A DNA stretch of 64,000 nucleotides from Thalassococcus profundi (GTDB taxonomy: Bacteria; Pseudomonadota; Alphaproteobacteria; Rhodobacterales; Rhodobacteraceae). This document shows, piece by piece, positions 47,521-56,173 of this stretch. The position numbers were made by a program, and so were the translations under genes. Location: NCBI RefSeq assembly GCF_003344785.1, contig NZ_QPMK01000003.1, positions 499,160-563,159 of the forward strand, in the 5' to 3' direction. The number at the start of each line of letters is the position of its first letter. Positions within the stretch are counted from its first letter, which is position 1. The notes beneath the pieces were generated by a model. The model did no database searches. It had not been told where the DNA came from and worked only from the letters and a program-made list of their open reading frames with translations.

Positions 47521-48239
47521 GCCTGCCCGAAGGATTCCTCGAGCTTTACGCCGGTGCCGACCGACAGGGGCCGGGCACCACCTCGGATGTCGTCTGGGCG
47601 CTGAACGAAAGCGGGCTGTCGGGCCGGATCAAGGTGCTGGACGCCGGCTGCGGCACCGGGGCGGACAGCTGGACCCTGGCCCAGGCGCTGCCCGAGGCGC
47701 AGATCGAGGCCGTCGACACGGCGGCGCCCTTCGTGGAGGCGGCACAAGCGCGGCTGCGCGCCTTCGGTCCGCAGGTCACGGTGCGGGAGGGCGACATGGC
47801 CGGTGCGCCGGGACCGTATGATCTGATCTGGTGTGCCGGGGCGCTCTATTTCCTCGGCGTGACCGAGGGGCTGCGCGCCTGGCGCGAGGCGCTGGAGCCG
47901 GGCGGCTGGGTGGCGTTTTCGCATCCCGTGCACCTGTCGGACAGCCCGAGCGCCGCGGCGCGGGCCTTTTGGCAGGGCGAAGGCGAGATCGGAACGGTCG
48001 AGGATCTGCGGGCGCGGGTGGCCGGGGCGGGCTATGCCCTGCGGGGCGAACGGATGCTCGTCGGCGCGCCATGGAAAGCCTATTACGACGCCCTGCGCGC
48101 GGCCATCTCCGAGGCCCGGGCGACCGGACGGGCAGCGGTACTGGCCCCGGCCATCGAAGGCGCGGAGACGGAAATCGCGCGCTGGGAGGCCGCCCGCGAC
48201 GAGATCGCCTATGCGCTGATGCTGGTGCAGCCTGAGTGA
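47517..48239 (+). CDS. class I SAM-dependent methyltransferase
   Basis: 240 residues. The SAM motif VLDAGCGTGADSWTLAQALP (about 40-59) and acidic motif II (IEAVDTAAPFV) are clear; a membrane segment is absent. YDLIWCAGALYFLGVTEGLRAWREALEPGGWVAFSHP is the motif III region. The substrate is unknown. ATGA overlap with cimA and GTGA overlap with the next gene make a three-gene unit, but no pathway connects them obviously. Confidence 0.87.
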   Translation: MSLPEGFLELYAGADRQGPGTTSDVVWALNESGLSGRIKVLDAGCGTGADSWTLAQALPEAQIEAVDTAAPFVEAAQARLRAFGPQVTVREGDMAGAPGPYDLIWCAGALYFLGVTEGLRAWREALEPGGWVAFSHPVHLSDSPSAAARAFWQGEGEIGTVEDLRARVAGAGYALRGERMLVGAPWKAYYDALRAAISEARATGRAAVLAPAIEGAETEIARWEAARDEIAYALMLVQPE

Positions 48240-49018
48240 CCACGACGCCGTCCTTCGACGCCGACGTGACCGCCTGCGCGGCCCTGGTCGAGCGCGGCGA
48301 TCCCGAGCGCTTTGCCAGTGTCATGGCCGGGCCTGTGGCGGCGCGGGCGGTGCTGTTCCCGATCTATGCCTTCAACCTCGAAGTGGCGCGGGCGCCCTGG
48401 GTGACCTCGGAGCCGATGATCGGGGAGATGCGCCTGCAATGGTGGCGCGACGCGCTGGACGAGATCCGCGAGGGGCGCACGGTGCGCCGGCACGAGGTGG
48501 TCACGCCTCTGGCGCGGGTGCTGACGCCCGGGACTGCCGAGCGGCTCGATGCGCTGATCGCGGCGCGGCGCTGGGATTTGTATCGCGATGCCTTCGAGGA
48601 TGCGGGGCATTTCGCGCAGTACCTCGAACGGACCGGCGGCATCCTGATGCAGGTGGCCGTCGCGGCGCTGGGAGAGGATGTGCCGGAGCAGGCGATGGAT
48701 GCGGGCTATGCGCTGGGACTGGCGGGCTTCCTGCGCGCGGTGCCCGAGCTCGAATCCAAGGGCCGGGTGCCGCTGGTCGACGGACGGACCGAGGCGGTGG
48801 CGGTGCTGGCACAGGATGGGCTGATGCGCCTCGACCGCGCGATGCGCGTGCCGGTGCCGCAGGCCGCACGGCCCGCGTTGCTGTCAGCCTGGGCGGCGCG
48901 GCCGGTGCTGCGCCAGGCGGTTCGGGATCCGCGCCGCGTGTCGCAAGGGACGCTCGGACTTTCCGAACTGGGCAAGCGGCTGCGGTTGCTGCGGGTGGCG
49001 GCGACGGGACGGGTGTGA
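48236..49018 (+). CDS. squalene/phytoene synthase-like protein lacking catalytic Asp motifs
   Basis: 260 residues from GTG 48236, overlapping the methyltransferase stop. The all-helical isoprenoid synthase fold is recognisable from PIYAFNLEVARAPW, MRLQWWRDALDEIREG and AGYALGLAGFLRAVPELESKGRVPLV. Both Mg-binding Asp-rich motifs are lost: the first DDxxD site reads FNLEVARAP, the second reads RAVPELESKG. This matches the NDUFAF6-like group, which assists respiratory complex I assembly in mitochondria rather than making terpenes. That role is an inference from family resemblance; carotenoid or hopanoid synthesis is unlikely. Confidence 0.8.
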   Translation: MTTTPSFDADVTACAALVERGDPERFASVMAGPVAARAVLFPIYAFNLEVARAPWVTSEPMIGEMRLQWWRDALDEIREGRTVRRHEVVTPLARVLTPGTAERLDALIAARRWDLYRDAFEDAGHFAQYLERTGGILMQVAVAALGEDVPEQAMDAGYALGLAGFLRAVPELESKGRVPLVDGRTEAVAVLAQDGLMRLDRAMRVPVPQAARPALLSAWAARPVLRQAVRDPRRVSQGTLGLSELGKRLRLLRVAATGRV

Positions 49019-49096
49019 CCGTCTGTGTCGAAGTGTGGGATCCTTCTGCCGGGCGGCGCTATCGGACACTGGGGGCGCGCCCAGACCGTCGTAAAG

Positions 49097-49150
49097 CTGG
49101 GGGGCCGGCCCCCCAGACCCCCCGGAGGTTTAATGGCAAGATGAAGCGGG
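49097..49150 (+). repeat. modular hairpin repeat, copy D
   Basis: CTGGGGGGCCGGCCCCCCAG is a perfect 20-bp palindrome (49097-49116), followed by ACCCCCCGGAGGTTTAAT and the tail GGCAAGATGAAGCGGG. It is the simplest member of the family, without the inner hairpin of copy C. It lies in the 293-bp gap between two convergent genes, where I see no gene. Confidence 0.75.
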
Positions 49151-49311
49151 ATCGGGCTGCCTGTGCTGCGCGTCGATCCGTGTGGTCGGGGCGTTGTGCA
49201 GGTCACTGGCCGGCGCGGGCACCGGGTTTGACTCGATTGCGTCGCGACGGCGCGGCCGGTTCCGGGACAATGGGTCGAGGGCGGGTCGGGCGCGAGCGTC
49301 GCGGCGCGGGG

Positions 49312-50574
49312 TCAGGCCTGCTGCGCCCTGGGCCGCATCAGCAGCCAGATGAGCGCGCCGCCCGCCAAGGCGAGGAATGGCGCCATGGCGAGGTTGACGG
49401 CGGTCCAGCCAGCCTCGGCCGAGCCGCCGGAGCAGTTCATCAGCCCGCCGCTTGCGAGCGATGCAATCGTCACGCCGCCGAAGACCAGCAGGTCGTTCAT
49501 GCCCTGCATCCGGCCGCGCTCATGTGGTGCGTGGGCTTCGGCCAGCATCGTGGTGGCGCCGATGAAGCCGAAGTTCCAGCCCAACCCCAGCAGGATGAGA
49601 GCCACGAAGAAATTCTCGAGCGCTACGCCGCTGAGCGCCACGGCTCCGGCGGCGGCGAGGATCACGAGGCCCGCGGCGACGATGCGTTCGGTGCCGAAAC
49701 GGGCGATCAGGTGGCCGGTGAAGAACGACGGCGCGAACATCGCCAGCACGTGGCCGGTCACCACGTCGGCGGCGTCGGATTTGTCGAAGCCGCAGCCGAC
49801 GACCGCCAGCGGCGTCGAGGTCATCACCAGGTTCATCAGCGCGTAGCTGACCATGGCGCAGATCACCGCCACGGCGATGCGCGGGGTGGTGAGAAGCTCC
49901 CACCGGGAGCGGCCCCTGGGGGCATCCTCGGCCGGGACGGGCGGTTTCGGGATGTCGAGGAAGAGAAACAGCAGCGCGCCCACGAGGTTGACGGCGATCA
50001 CCGCGATGTAGGTGCCGATGAAGGGCACCACATAGGCATCGGCGGTCAGCTTGACCATCTGCGGGCCGATGATGGCCGACACGAGCCCGCCCGCCAGCAC
50101 GTAGGAGATCGCCTTGGGCCGGAAATCCTCCGACGCGGTGTCGGCGGCGGCGAAGCGGTAGAAGCCCTGTGCCGACATGTAGATGCCGGTGAGGAAGCTG
50201 CCCGCGAGGAAGACCGGGAAGGAGGCGAGGTACAGGCCCCAGGCGCCCACGGCGCCCCCGAGCGCGCCGCCCAACGCGCCGACGAAGAACCCGGCGCGGC
50301 GGCCGAAGCGCTGCATGAACCAGGAAATCGGCGTCGCGGTCAGCATCGACCCCAGCACGATCAGCGAGATCGGCAGCGTCGCGAAACAGATGTTGGAGGC
50401 CAGCGACTGGCCGGCCAGCCCGCCGATGGTGAAGATCATCGGCATCTGCGAGCCCAGCAGCGCCTGGGCCATCACGAGTACGATCACATTGCGCCGGGCG
50501 CGGGTATCTGAGGCTTGCATGACGCTGGCGTAGACCGCGGCGCGCAGGGCTGCAAGAGGCGACGTGATTGTCAT
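49312..50574 (-). CDS. MFS transporter
   Basis: 420 residues with about 12 predicted helices and the MFS loop motif FMQRFGRRAGFFVGAL (about 85-100, R-x-G-R-R). The middle loop (FLDIPKPPVPAEDAPRGRSRWELL) separates the two six-helix halves. The C-half carries TTMLAEAHAPHERGRMQGMNDLLVFGG, a common feature of drug or small-molecule efflux MFS. Substrate unknown. It is divergent from the CobK-like gene, with the starts 34 bp apart. Confidence 0.88.
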   Translation of the reverse strand: MTITSPLAALRAAVYASVMQASDTRARRNVIVLVMAQALLGSQMPMIFTIGGLAGQSLASNICFATLPISLIVLGSMLTATPISWFMQRFGRRAGFFVGALGGALGGAVGAWGLYLASFPVFLAGSFLTGIYMSAQGFYRFAAADTASEDFRPKAISYVLAGGLVSAIIGPQMVKLTADAYVVPFIGTYIAVIAVNLVGALLFLFLDIPKPPVPAEDAPRGRSRWELLTTPRIAVAVICAMVSYALMNLVMTSTPLAVVGCGFDKSDAADVVTGHVLAMFAPSFFTGHLIARFGTERIVAAGLVILAAAGAVALSGVALENFFVALILLGLGWNFGFIGATTMLAEAHAPHERGRMQGMNDLLVFGGVTIASLASGGLMNCSGGSAEAGWTAVNLAMAPFLALAGGALIWLLMRPRAQQA

Positions 50575-50608
50575 GGCGGGCGCGCGCCCGGGCGGCTATG
50601 ACCGGCGC

Positions 50609-51325
50609 ATGGCACGGACGGATCACAGCGGGGTTCTGATCGTCGGCGGCTCGGCCGAGGCGCGGCGGCTCGCCCGTGCGCTGCCGGGGGCGCAGGTGCG
50701 GCTGGGCGTGCCGGAGCGGCAGGCGGGGCACTGGCCGGTGCCGCCGGTCACCGGCTCCTTGGATGCCACGACCCTGATGGGGGTCCGCGCGGTGATCGAG
50801 GCGGCGCATCCCTGCGACGTGGCGCTGGCGTGGCACGCGGCGCGGGTCTGCGCGGAGCTGGGTCTCCCGCATCTGCAACTGGTGCGTCCGGCCTGGCGGT
50901 CGGGCCGCCGCGACCGCTGGGTGCCGGTCCGGCGGGCGCGGGACGTGGCTGCGGTGATCCCGGCCGGCGCGCGGGTCTTTGCCACGCTGGGACGGGGCTT
51001 GCTGCCGGAGCTGCGCCGGCTCGACGCGACGGTGCTGGCGCGGGTGATCGGCGAGGCGGAGCGGCCGTTTCCGCTGCGGCACGGGCGGTTTATTCCCGGC
51101 GACGGACCTTTTAGCTTGGACGATGAAATCCGGCTGCTGCGGGGTCTGCGGATCGACTGGCTGGTGCTGCGCAACGCCGGCGGGCCGGGGGGCTGGCCCA
51201 AGCTGGCCGCGGCACGGGCGCTCGGCCTGCCAGTTGCGATGGTGGCGCGGCCCGCGCGGCCTCCGGGACCGCGGGTTGGGACGGTGGAAGAGGCGTTGAG
51301 ATGGACGAAGTCACAGGTCGGGTGA
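50609..51325 (+). CDS. cobK: precorrin-6A reductase-like protein (CobK/CbiJ family)
   Basis: 238 residues from ATG 50609 (MARTDHSGVLIVGGSAEARRLARALP); GTG 50564 would start within MFS leader sequence. CobK features: LIVGGSAEARRLA (about 9-21), DATTLMGVRAVIEAAHPCDVALAWHAARVCAELGLPHLQLVRPAW, and FATLGRGLLPEL near 131. It would reduce precorrin-6A in cobalamin synthesis using NADPH. No other cobalamin gene is in the window, and several positions differ from the usual HPYA..N.A motif (here HPCDVALAWHA), so specificity is uncertain. It overlaps the next gene by 25 bp. Confidence 0.72.
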   Translation: MARTDHSGVLIVGGSAEARRLARALPGAQVRLGVPERQAGHWPVPPVTGSLDATTLMGVRAVIEAAHPCDVALAWHAARVCAELGLPHLQLVRPAWRSGRRDRWVPVRRARDVAAVIPAGARVFATLGRGLLPELRRLDATVLARVIGEAERPFPLRHGRFIPGDGPFSLDDEIRLLRGLRIDWLVLRNAGGPGGWPKLAAARALGLPVAMVARPARPPGPRVGTVEEALRWTKSQVG

Positions 51326-51939
51326 TCCGGGGCGACGCCTGCGTCGCGGAAGGCGCGGCCTGGCTGGCGCGGCACGAGCCGCGCTTTGCCCGCGCGCTGG
51401 AAGAGACCGGGCCGCTGCCGCTGCGGCTGCGCCCGGACGGGTTTGCGCAGCTTCTGAGCGCGATCTGCTCGCAGCAGGTCAGCGTCGCCAGCGCCCGCGC
51501 GATCTGGGCCAAGCTTGAGGCGGCGGGGATGGTGACGCCGGAGGCGATCCTCGCGGTCACCGACGACGACCTGCGCGGCCTCGGACTCAGCCGTCAGAAG
51601 GCGCGCTATGCGCGGGCGCTGGCCGAGGCCGGGATCGACTACGATGCGCTGCGCAGCGAACCCACCGACGACGTTGTCAAGAAGCTGACCGCCGTGACTG
51701 GCATCGGTGTCTGGACGGCGGAAATCTATGCGATGTTCAGCCTCGGCCGGGCGGATGTCTTTGCCCCGGGCGATCTGGCCTTGCAAGAGGGCGCGCGGCT
51801 GCTCTTCGATCTGCCCGAGCGACCGAAGGATCGGGCGCTGCGGCAGATGGCCGAAGGTTGGCGCCCGTGGAGATCGGTTGCGGCGCGCACGCTCTGGGCC
51901 TACTACCACGTGAGAAAACAGAGAGAGGGCATCGCATGA
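51301..51939 (+). CDS. DNA-3-methyladenine glycosylase (AlkA-like, HhH-GPD)
   Basis: 212 residues. The helix-hairpin-helix and glycosylase core read LTAVTGIGVWTAEIYAMFSLGRADVFAPGDLALQEG; the Asp of PGDLA is the catalytic residue. The N-terminal half has LLSAICSQQVSVASARAIW. It lacks the AlkA N-terminal beta domain, so it resembles the short Mag/AlkA2 type. It removes alkylated purines in base excision repair. The start overlaps cobK by 25 bp and the stop overlaps the esterase start (ATGA). Confidence 0.9.
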   Translation: MDEVTGRVIRGDACVAEGAAWLARHEPRFARALEETGPLPLRLRPDGFAQLLSAICSQQVSVASARAIWAKLEAAGMVTPEAILAVTDDDLRGLGLSRQKARYARALAEAGIDYDALRSEPTDDVVKKLTAVTGIGVWTAEIYAMFSLGRADVFAPGDLALQEGARLLFDLPERPKDRALRQMAEGWRPWRSVAARTLWAYYHVRKQREGIA

Positions 51940-52601
51940 CACGGGTTTTGCAGGCGGAAAAGCGGGCGCCGGTCTCGGGAGAGACAAGGTCCTGCGTGGT
52001 GTTCCTGCACGGCTACGGGGCCAATGGCGCGGACCTTCTGGGCCTGGCCGACCCGCTGGGCGAGCACTTGCCGGACACGCTGTTCGTGGCGCCCGACGCG
52101 CCCGAGGCCTGTGCGGGCGCGCCCTTCGGCTTCCAGTGGTTCCCGATCCCCTGGATCGACGGATCGAGCGAGGAAGAGGCCGAGGCGGGGCTATTGCGTG
52201 CGGCGGAGGATTTGGACGCCTTCCTTGATGCGCTGATGGTCGACGAGGACCTGTTGCCCGAGCAGGTGGTGCTTTTCGGCTTTTCGCAGGGCACGATGAT
52301 GAGCCTGCACGTGGCGCCGCGCCGCGAGGATCCGGTGGCGGGGATCGTCGCCTTTTCCGGGCGGCTCTTGCAGCCCGAACTGCTGGCGGACCAGGCCATC
52401 AGCCGTCCGCCGGTCCTGCTGGTGCACGGCGACCAAGACGACGTTGTGCCGCCGCAATCGCTGCCCGCGGCGGCGGAGGCGCTGCAGGAGGCCGGTTGGA
52501 CGGACGTCTTTGCCCATATCATGAAGGGCACGGCGCATGGCATCGCGCCGGACGGGCTGTCGGTGGCGCTGGCCTTCATGCGGGACAAGTGCAACCTGTG
52601 A
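51936..52601 (+). CDS. alpha/beta hydrolase, phospholipase/carboxylesterase family
   Basis: 221 residues. Oxyanion FLHGYGANGADLLGLAD (about 24-40), nucleophile GFSQGTMMSLHV (about 126-137), Asp in HGDQDDVVPPQSL and His in GTAHGIAPDG. This is the YpfH-like cytosolic esterase family with broad carboxyl ester activity; natural substrate unknown. It is translationally coupled to the glycosylase gene. Confidence 0.9.
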   Translation: MTRVLQAEKRAPVSGETRSCVVFLHGYGANGADLLGLADPLGEHLPDTLFVAPDAPEACAGAPFGFQWFPIPWIDGSSEEEAEAGLLRAAEDLDAFLDALMVDEDLLPEQVVLFGFSQGTMMSLHVAPRREDPVAGIVAFSGRLLQPELLADQAISRPPVLLVHGDQDDVVPPQSLPAAAEALQEAGWTDVFAHIMKGTAHGIAPDGLSVALAFMRDKCNL

Positions 52602-52619
52602 TCTGTGGCTGAGCGCGGC

Positions 52620-53057
52620 CTAGCCGTCGTCCCAGAGCCAAGGCTCCGCGAATTCGATGGAATTGCCGCAGGGGTCGCGGAAATAGAGCGACTGGGCGCC
52701 GTTGGGCCAGGCGAATTCGGTTTCGATGTCGATCCCGGCGGCGGTGAGGCGGTCGCGCCACCGGGCGATGGCTTCGGCGGGCATGGCGAAACAGACGTGA
52801 CCGGGCCCATGCGCACCATGCGGCGGCACCGGCATCCTGGGATTGCCCGGCGGCTTCGCGGTCTCGTGGGGATTGAAGACCAGCAGCGTGCCGGTGCCCA
52901 CGCGAAAGAACACGTGCCGGTCGCCGACGCGCTGGATCCGGGGCAGCCCAAGCACGTCGCCGTAGAACGCTTCGGCACGGTCGAGATCGTCGCAGTAGAT
53001 CGCCGCTTCGAGAAGATGCGGCGGCAGTGGGGCGGGGGGCAGGTCGGGCGGTGTCAT
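52620..53057 (-). CDS. VOC superfamily protein
   Basis: 145 residues: LLEAAIYCDDLDRAEAFYGDVLGLP at about 15-39, ARVGTGTLLVFNP-like strand pairs, HGAHGPGHVCFAMPAEAIARWRDRLTAAGI in the second module and SLYFRDPCGNSIEFAEPWLW at the end. Metal ligand candidates are His of HVCF and Glu of IEFA. It may be a dioxygenase, lyase or resistance protein; the sequence alone does not choose. It converges with the esterase gene. Confidence 0.86.
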   Translation of the reverse strand: MTPPDLPPAPLPPHLLEAAIYCDDLDRAEAFYGDVLGLPRIQRVGDRHVFFRVGTGTLLVFNPHETAKPPGNPRMPVPPHGAHGPGHVCFAMPAEAIARWRDRLTAAGIDIETEFAWPNGAQSLYFRDPCGNSIEFAEPWLWDDG

Positions 53058-53225
53058 GCGCCCAATCTAGAGCCTTGAGCAAGCCGGTGCATCCCCTGCG
53101 GAGGATGTGGCGGAACCCCGCCACCCTGCGCCGCCTCCCGGCCTGCGCCGCGCCGTCCGATCGCCTGTCAAATGAGCGTTACATGACCGGGTTACCCCTG
53201 CGGCAGACACCGCATATTGCGGGGC

Positions 53226-53253
53226 TTGCCAGAAGGCTTCCGCGATATATAGT
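53226..53253 (+). promoter_or_regulatory. candidate promoter of the HNH endonuclease gene
   Basis: TTGCCA (53226-53231), 16-bp spacer, TATAGT (53248-53253), in a locally AT-richer stretch about 75 bp before ATG 53329. Confidence 0.45.
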
Positions 53254-53328
53254 GATCGTGACTGGGGCGGGGTGTCCCGCTCTGGTGCTTGGAATGGACC
53301 GGCAGGCAGGGCAGGAGACGAGTCCCAG

Positions 53329-53913
53329 ATGAGTGGCGATTTCAGAACGGCTTTTGTACGCGAACCGGGGGCGCTGCGGCATTACCCGGCGCTTGTGCTC
53401 AACGCGGATTACCGGCCCTTGTCCTACTATCCGCTGAGCCTCTGGCCCTGGCAGGAAGCGGTCAAGGCGGCCTTCCTCGACCGGGTCGACATCGTGTCGG
53501 AATACGACGAGGTGGTGCGCAGTCCAAGGATCAGCCTGCGCATCCCCAGCGTGGTGGTGCTGAAAGATTACGTCAAACCCCAGAAGCGCGTGGCCTTCAC
53601 GCGCTTCAATCTTTTTCTGAGGGACGAATTCCTCTGCCAGTACTGCGGCAGCAAGGGCGACCTGACCTTCGATCACGTCGTGCCCCGCGCCAGCGGCGGC
53701 ATCACCTCGTGGGAGAACGTCGTCGCCGCCTGTGCGCCCTGCAACCTGCGCAAGGGATCGAAGAGCCTGCGACAGTCCGGCCTGTCGCTGCGCAAGCCGC
53801 CGCGGCGGCCGGGATCGCAGGAACTGCTGAACATGGGGCGGAAGTTTCCGCCGAACCACCTGCACGAAAGCTGGATGGACTTCCTGTACTGGGATGCGGA
53901 GCTCGAGGCGTAA
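53329..53913 (+). CDS. HNH endonuclease
   Basis: 194 residues from ATG 53329, with CAGGAGACG upstream. The HNH finger is FLCQYCGSKGDLTFDHVVPRASGGITSWENVVAACAPCNLRKGSKS: two CxxC-type pairs bind zinc and DHV/N give the catalytic core. The N-terminal half (LVLNADYRPLSYYPLSLWPWQEAVKAAFLDRVDIV) is typical of a widespread solitary alpha- and cyanobacterial HNH family. It is not beside phage, restriction or toxin genes, and its cellular role is unknown. Confidence 0.92.
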   Translation: MSGDFRTAFVREPGALRHYPALVLNADYRPLSYYPLSLWPWQEAVKAAFLDRVDIVSEYDEVVRSPRISLRIPSVVVLKDYVKPQKRVAFTRFNLFLRDEFLCQYCGSKGDLTFDHVVPRASGGITSWENVVAACAPCNLRKGSKSLRQSGLSLRKPPRRPGSQELLNMGRKFPPNHLHESWMDFLYWDAELEA

Positions 53914-53915
53914 CA

Positions 53916-53940
53916 CCGCCCGGCCGAAGCCGGACGGCTT
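53916..53940 (+). terminator. candidate terminator between HNH and desaturase genes
   Basis: CCGCCCGGC-CGAA-GCCGGACGG forms a 9-bp stem with one mismatch and a GNRA-like loop, but only CTT follows. It serves convergent genes. Confidence 0.4.
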
Positions 53941-53948
53941 GAAGGCTC

Positions 53949-54971
53949 TCAGGCCACGGCCTGTCGCACGCTGGCGAAACTCACCAGCTTGCGCGCCTGT
54001 TCGTCCCAGAGGTGCAGCCGCGCGCAGCGGAAGCTGTCCAGCAACGTCATGCGTGAACAGTCCACGAGTTCGGTATGGTCCTTGAGCACCTGCGGCAGCC
54101 GGTAGAAAGGTATGCGGCTGTAAAGGTGGTGAACGTGGTGGATGCCGATATTCACCGTGAACCAGCGCAGCACCGGCGGCAGGTCGTAATGCGAACTGCC
54201 GTGCAGCGCAGCTTCGTGCAGCTGCCAATCGGCGCCGTCGTCCCAGTGGGTTTCTTCGAACTGGTGCTGGACGTAGAACAGCCAAACACCGATCGACGCG
54301 GCCGTCAGGGTGCTGGGCAGAAAGACCAAGGCCAGCGCCTGCCAGCCGAATTGCCAGGCGACGAGGCCCAGCAGCACGGCAAGCGCAAGGTTGGTTCCCA
54401 TCGCGCTGACCCAGCAGCGTTTGTCCTTCATCAGGCCCATCGGCACCCGGTTCATCAGCAGGAACTGGTAGCCCGGCCCCAGCCCGAACATCACCAGCGG
54501 GTGCCGGTAGGCGCGGTATTGCAGCCGTCCCAGCCAGCCGCGGCTGCGGTATTCCGCGACCGTCAGCGTGGTGATGTCGCCGATACCCCGCTGCGACAGG
54601 TCGCCCGCGTGGCTGTGGTGGATCGCATGGGCGCGGCGCCAGACGTCATAGGGCGTGACCGTCAGCACGCCCAGGGTCCGCCCGACCCAGTCACTGAGCC
54701 GGCGATTGTTGAAGAACGAGCCATGGCCGCAATCGTGCTGAATGCCGAAAAGCCGGATCAGGAAGCCGCCGTTGAGAACCGACACCAGCACCGCCGCGAG
54801 AAGGCTGTGGTCCATAAGCCAGATCGCCACGGCCCAGAGCCCGAGGAAGGGCAGGATGCTCACAGCAAGTTCGAAAGTGCTGCGGGCGGTGTCGGGATCC
54901 CGGTACTGCGCCAGGATCCGTACCCAGTCGCGCGCGGCCCGCGGTTCGGGCGGCGTGGAAGTCTCTGTCAT
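53949..54971 (-). CDS. membrane fatty acid desaturase
   Basis: 340 residues with four to five hydrophobic spans and three histidine boxes: HDCGHGS (about 79-85), HAIHHSH (about 115-121) and HHVHHL (about 276-281). The arrangement fits acyl-lipid delta-12/omega-3-type desaturases (DesA-like). It would introduce double bonds in membrane lipids and need a diiron centre and electron donor. The exact regiochemistry is not readable. It is monocistronic, ending between convergent genes. Confidence 0.9.
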   Translation of the reverse strand: MTETSTPPEPRAARDWVRILAQYRDPDTARSTFELAVSILPFLGLWAVAIWLMDHSLLAAVLVSVLNGGFLIRLFGIQHDCGHGSFFNNRRLSDWVGRTLGVLTVTPYDVWRRAHAIHHSHAGDLSQRGIGDITTLTVAEYRSRGWLGRLQYRAYRHPLVMFGLGPGYQFLLMNRVPMGLMKDKRCWVSAMGTNLALAVLLGLVAWQFGWQALALVFLPSTLTAASIGVWLFYVQHQFEETHWDDGADWQLHEAALHGSSHYDLPPVLRWFTVNIGIHHVHHLYSRIPFYRLPQVLKDHTELVDCSRMTLLDSFRCARLHLWDEQARKLVSFASVRQAVA

Positions 54972-55149
54972 CTACTGCTCGGTTTCTTGTGAAAAGTGAT
55001 GCACCCTAGCGCTCTTCGCCGTTGGAAAGAAGCAGAACCTGTCCTGCAACGACGGCTTTTTTCCGCTATGGCCCGCCCGGCTCGGGGCGCTTTGCGGCGC
55101 CGGCGGCAACCGGCTTGGCGTTGCACGCGGCGCCCGGTATAGGCGCGGG

Positions 55150-56040
55150 ATGACCGATGCGCGCCTGTCCTTTCTTGCCAGTTTCATCACCGCGGGCACC
55201 GGGATGCTCTGGGGCTTTTACTGGCTGCCGGTGCGCCGCGTGGAAGAGGCGGGGCTGTCCGGCGCCTGGGGCTCTTTGGTCATCGTCGCGCTGGCGGCGC
55301 TGCTGCTGATGCCGGTGGCGTTTGCCCGGCGGGCGCATTTGCGATCGGCCGATCCCGGCGCGTTGGCGGCGGTGGCGCTTGGCGGCGGAGCCTTCGTGCT
55401 TTACTCGGTGGGGCTGGTCTATGGCCGGGTTGCCATCGTGGTGCTGCTGTTCTTCCTCACGCCGGTCTGGAGCGTGCTGCTGGCGCGTTTCGTTCTGGGC
55501 TGGCACACGCCGCGGCTGCGGCTCATGGCGATCGGCCTTGGGCTCTGCGGTCTTGCCGTAATGCTGAGCGCGGGCGGGACGGTGCCCTGGCCGCGCAGTA
55601 CGGGCGAATGGTGCGGGCTCGTGTCGGGGCTGCTCTGGTCGCTGGCGACGACTGGTATCCGCCTGCGGCCCGCCATGGCCCCGCCCGAGGCGACGTTCAT
55701 CTTTGCCTGCGGAGCCTGCGTCATGGCCGCCATCGCGGCTCCGCTGTTCGCACCCTGGACGCCGGGCCTGCTGACGCAGGCGCTGCCGTCGGCCTTCGGC
55801 TGGGCGCTGGCGGCGGCGGGGCTGTGGTGGGCGTTGTCCATGGCGGGACTCATGTGGGCCACGGCGCGGCTGGAACCGGCGCGGGTCGGCATCCTGCTGA
55901 TGTCCGAAGTGCTGGTGGCGGCCGTTTCGGCGGCCTGGCTTGCCGGAGAGACGCTCAACAGCGTTGAGCTCGCAGGTGGCGCGCTGGTCCTTTGCGCCGG
56001 GCTGTTCGAAGTCTGGCCGGTGCGCAAGCCGCGGGGGTAG
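55150..56040 (+). CDS. EamA/DMT family transporter
   Basis: 296 residues with about ten helices in two EamA repeats. The first repeat includes GMLWGFYWLPVRRVEEAGLSGAWGS and LFFLTPVWSVLLARFVLGW; the second ends LEPARVGILLMSEVLVAAVSAAWLAGETL, matching the classic DMT pattern (P-A-R-V/I-G-I). It probably exports or imports a small metabolite; substrate unknown. It is divergent from the desaturase. Confidence 0.9.
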   Translation: MTDARLSFLASFITAGTGMLWGFYWLPVRRVEEAGLSGAWGSLVIVALAALLLMPVAFARRAHLRSADPGALAAVALGGGAFVLYSVGLVYGRVAIVVLLFFLTPVWSVLLARFVLGWHTPRLRLMAIGLGLCGLAVMLSAGGTVPWPRSTGEWCGLVSGLLWSLATTGIRLRPAMAPPEATFIFACGACVMAAIAAPLFAPWTPGLLTQALPSAFGWALAAAGLWWALSMAGLMWATARLEPARVGILLMSEVLVAAVSAAWLAGETLNSVELAGGALVLCAGLFEVWPVRKPRG

Positions 56041-56173
56041 GGCGGCGTGCATCCGATGCGATGTCCGGGAGCAGGGCGTCACGGAACCAAGGCTGTCGTG
56101 TCATCGCTTTTCCGCGATGGGATTCATCGAGCCCGGCGGCGTCAGCCGGGCGCGCTTGGCATCCGCAGCCATG

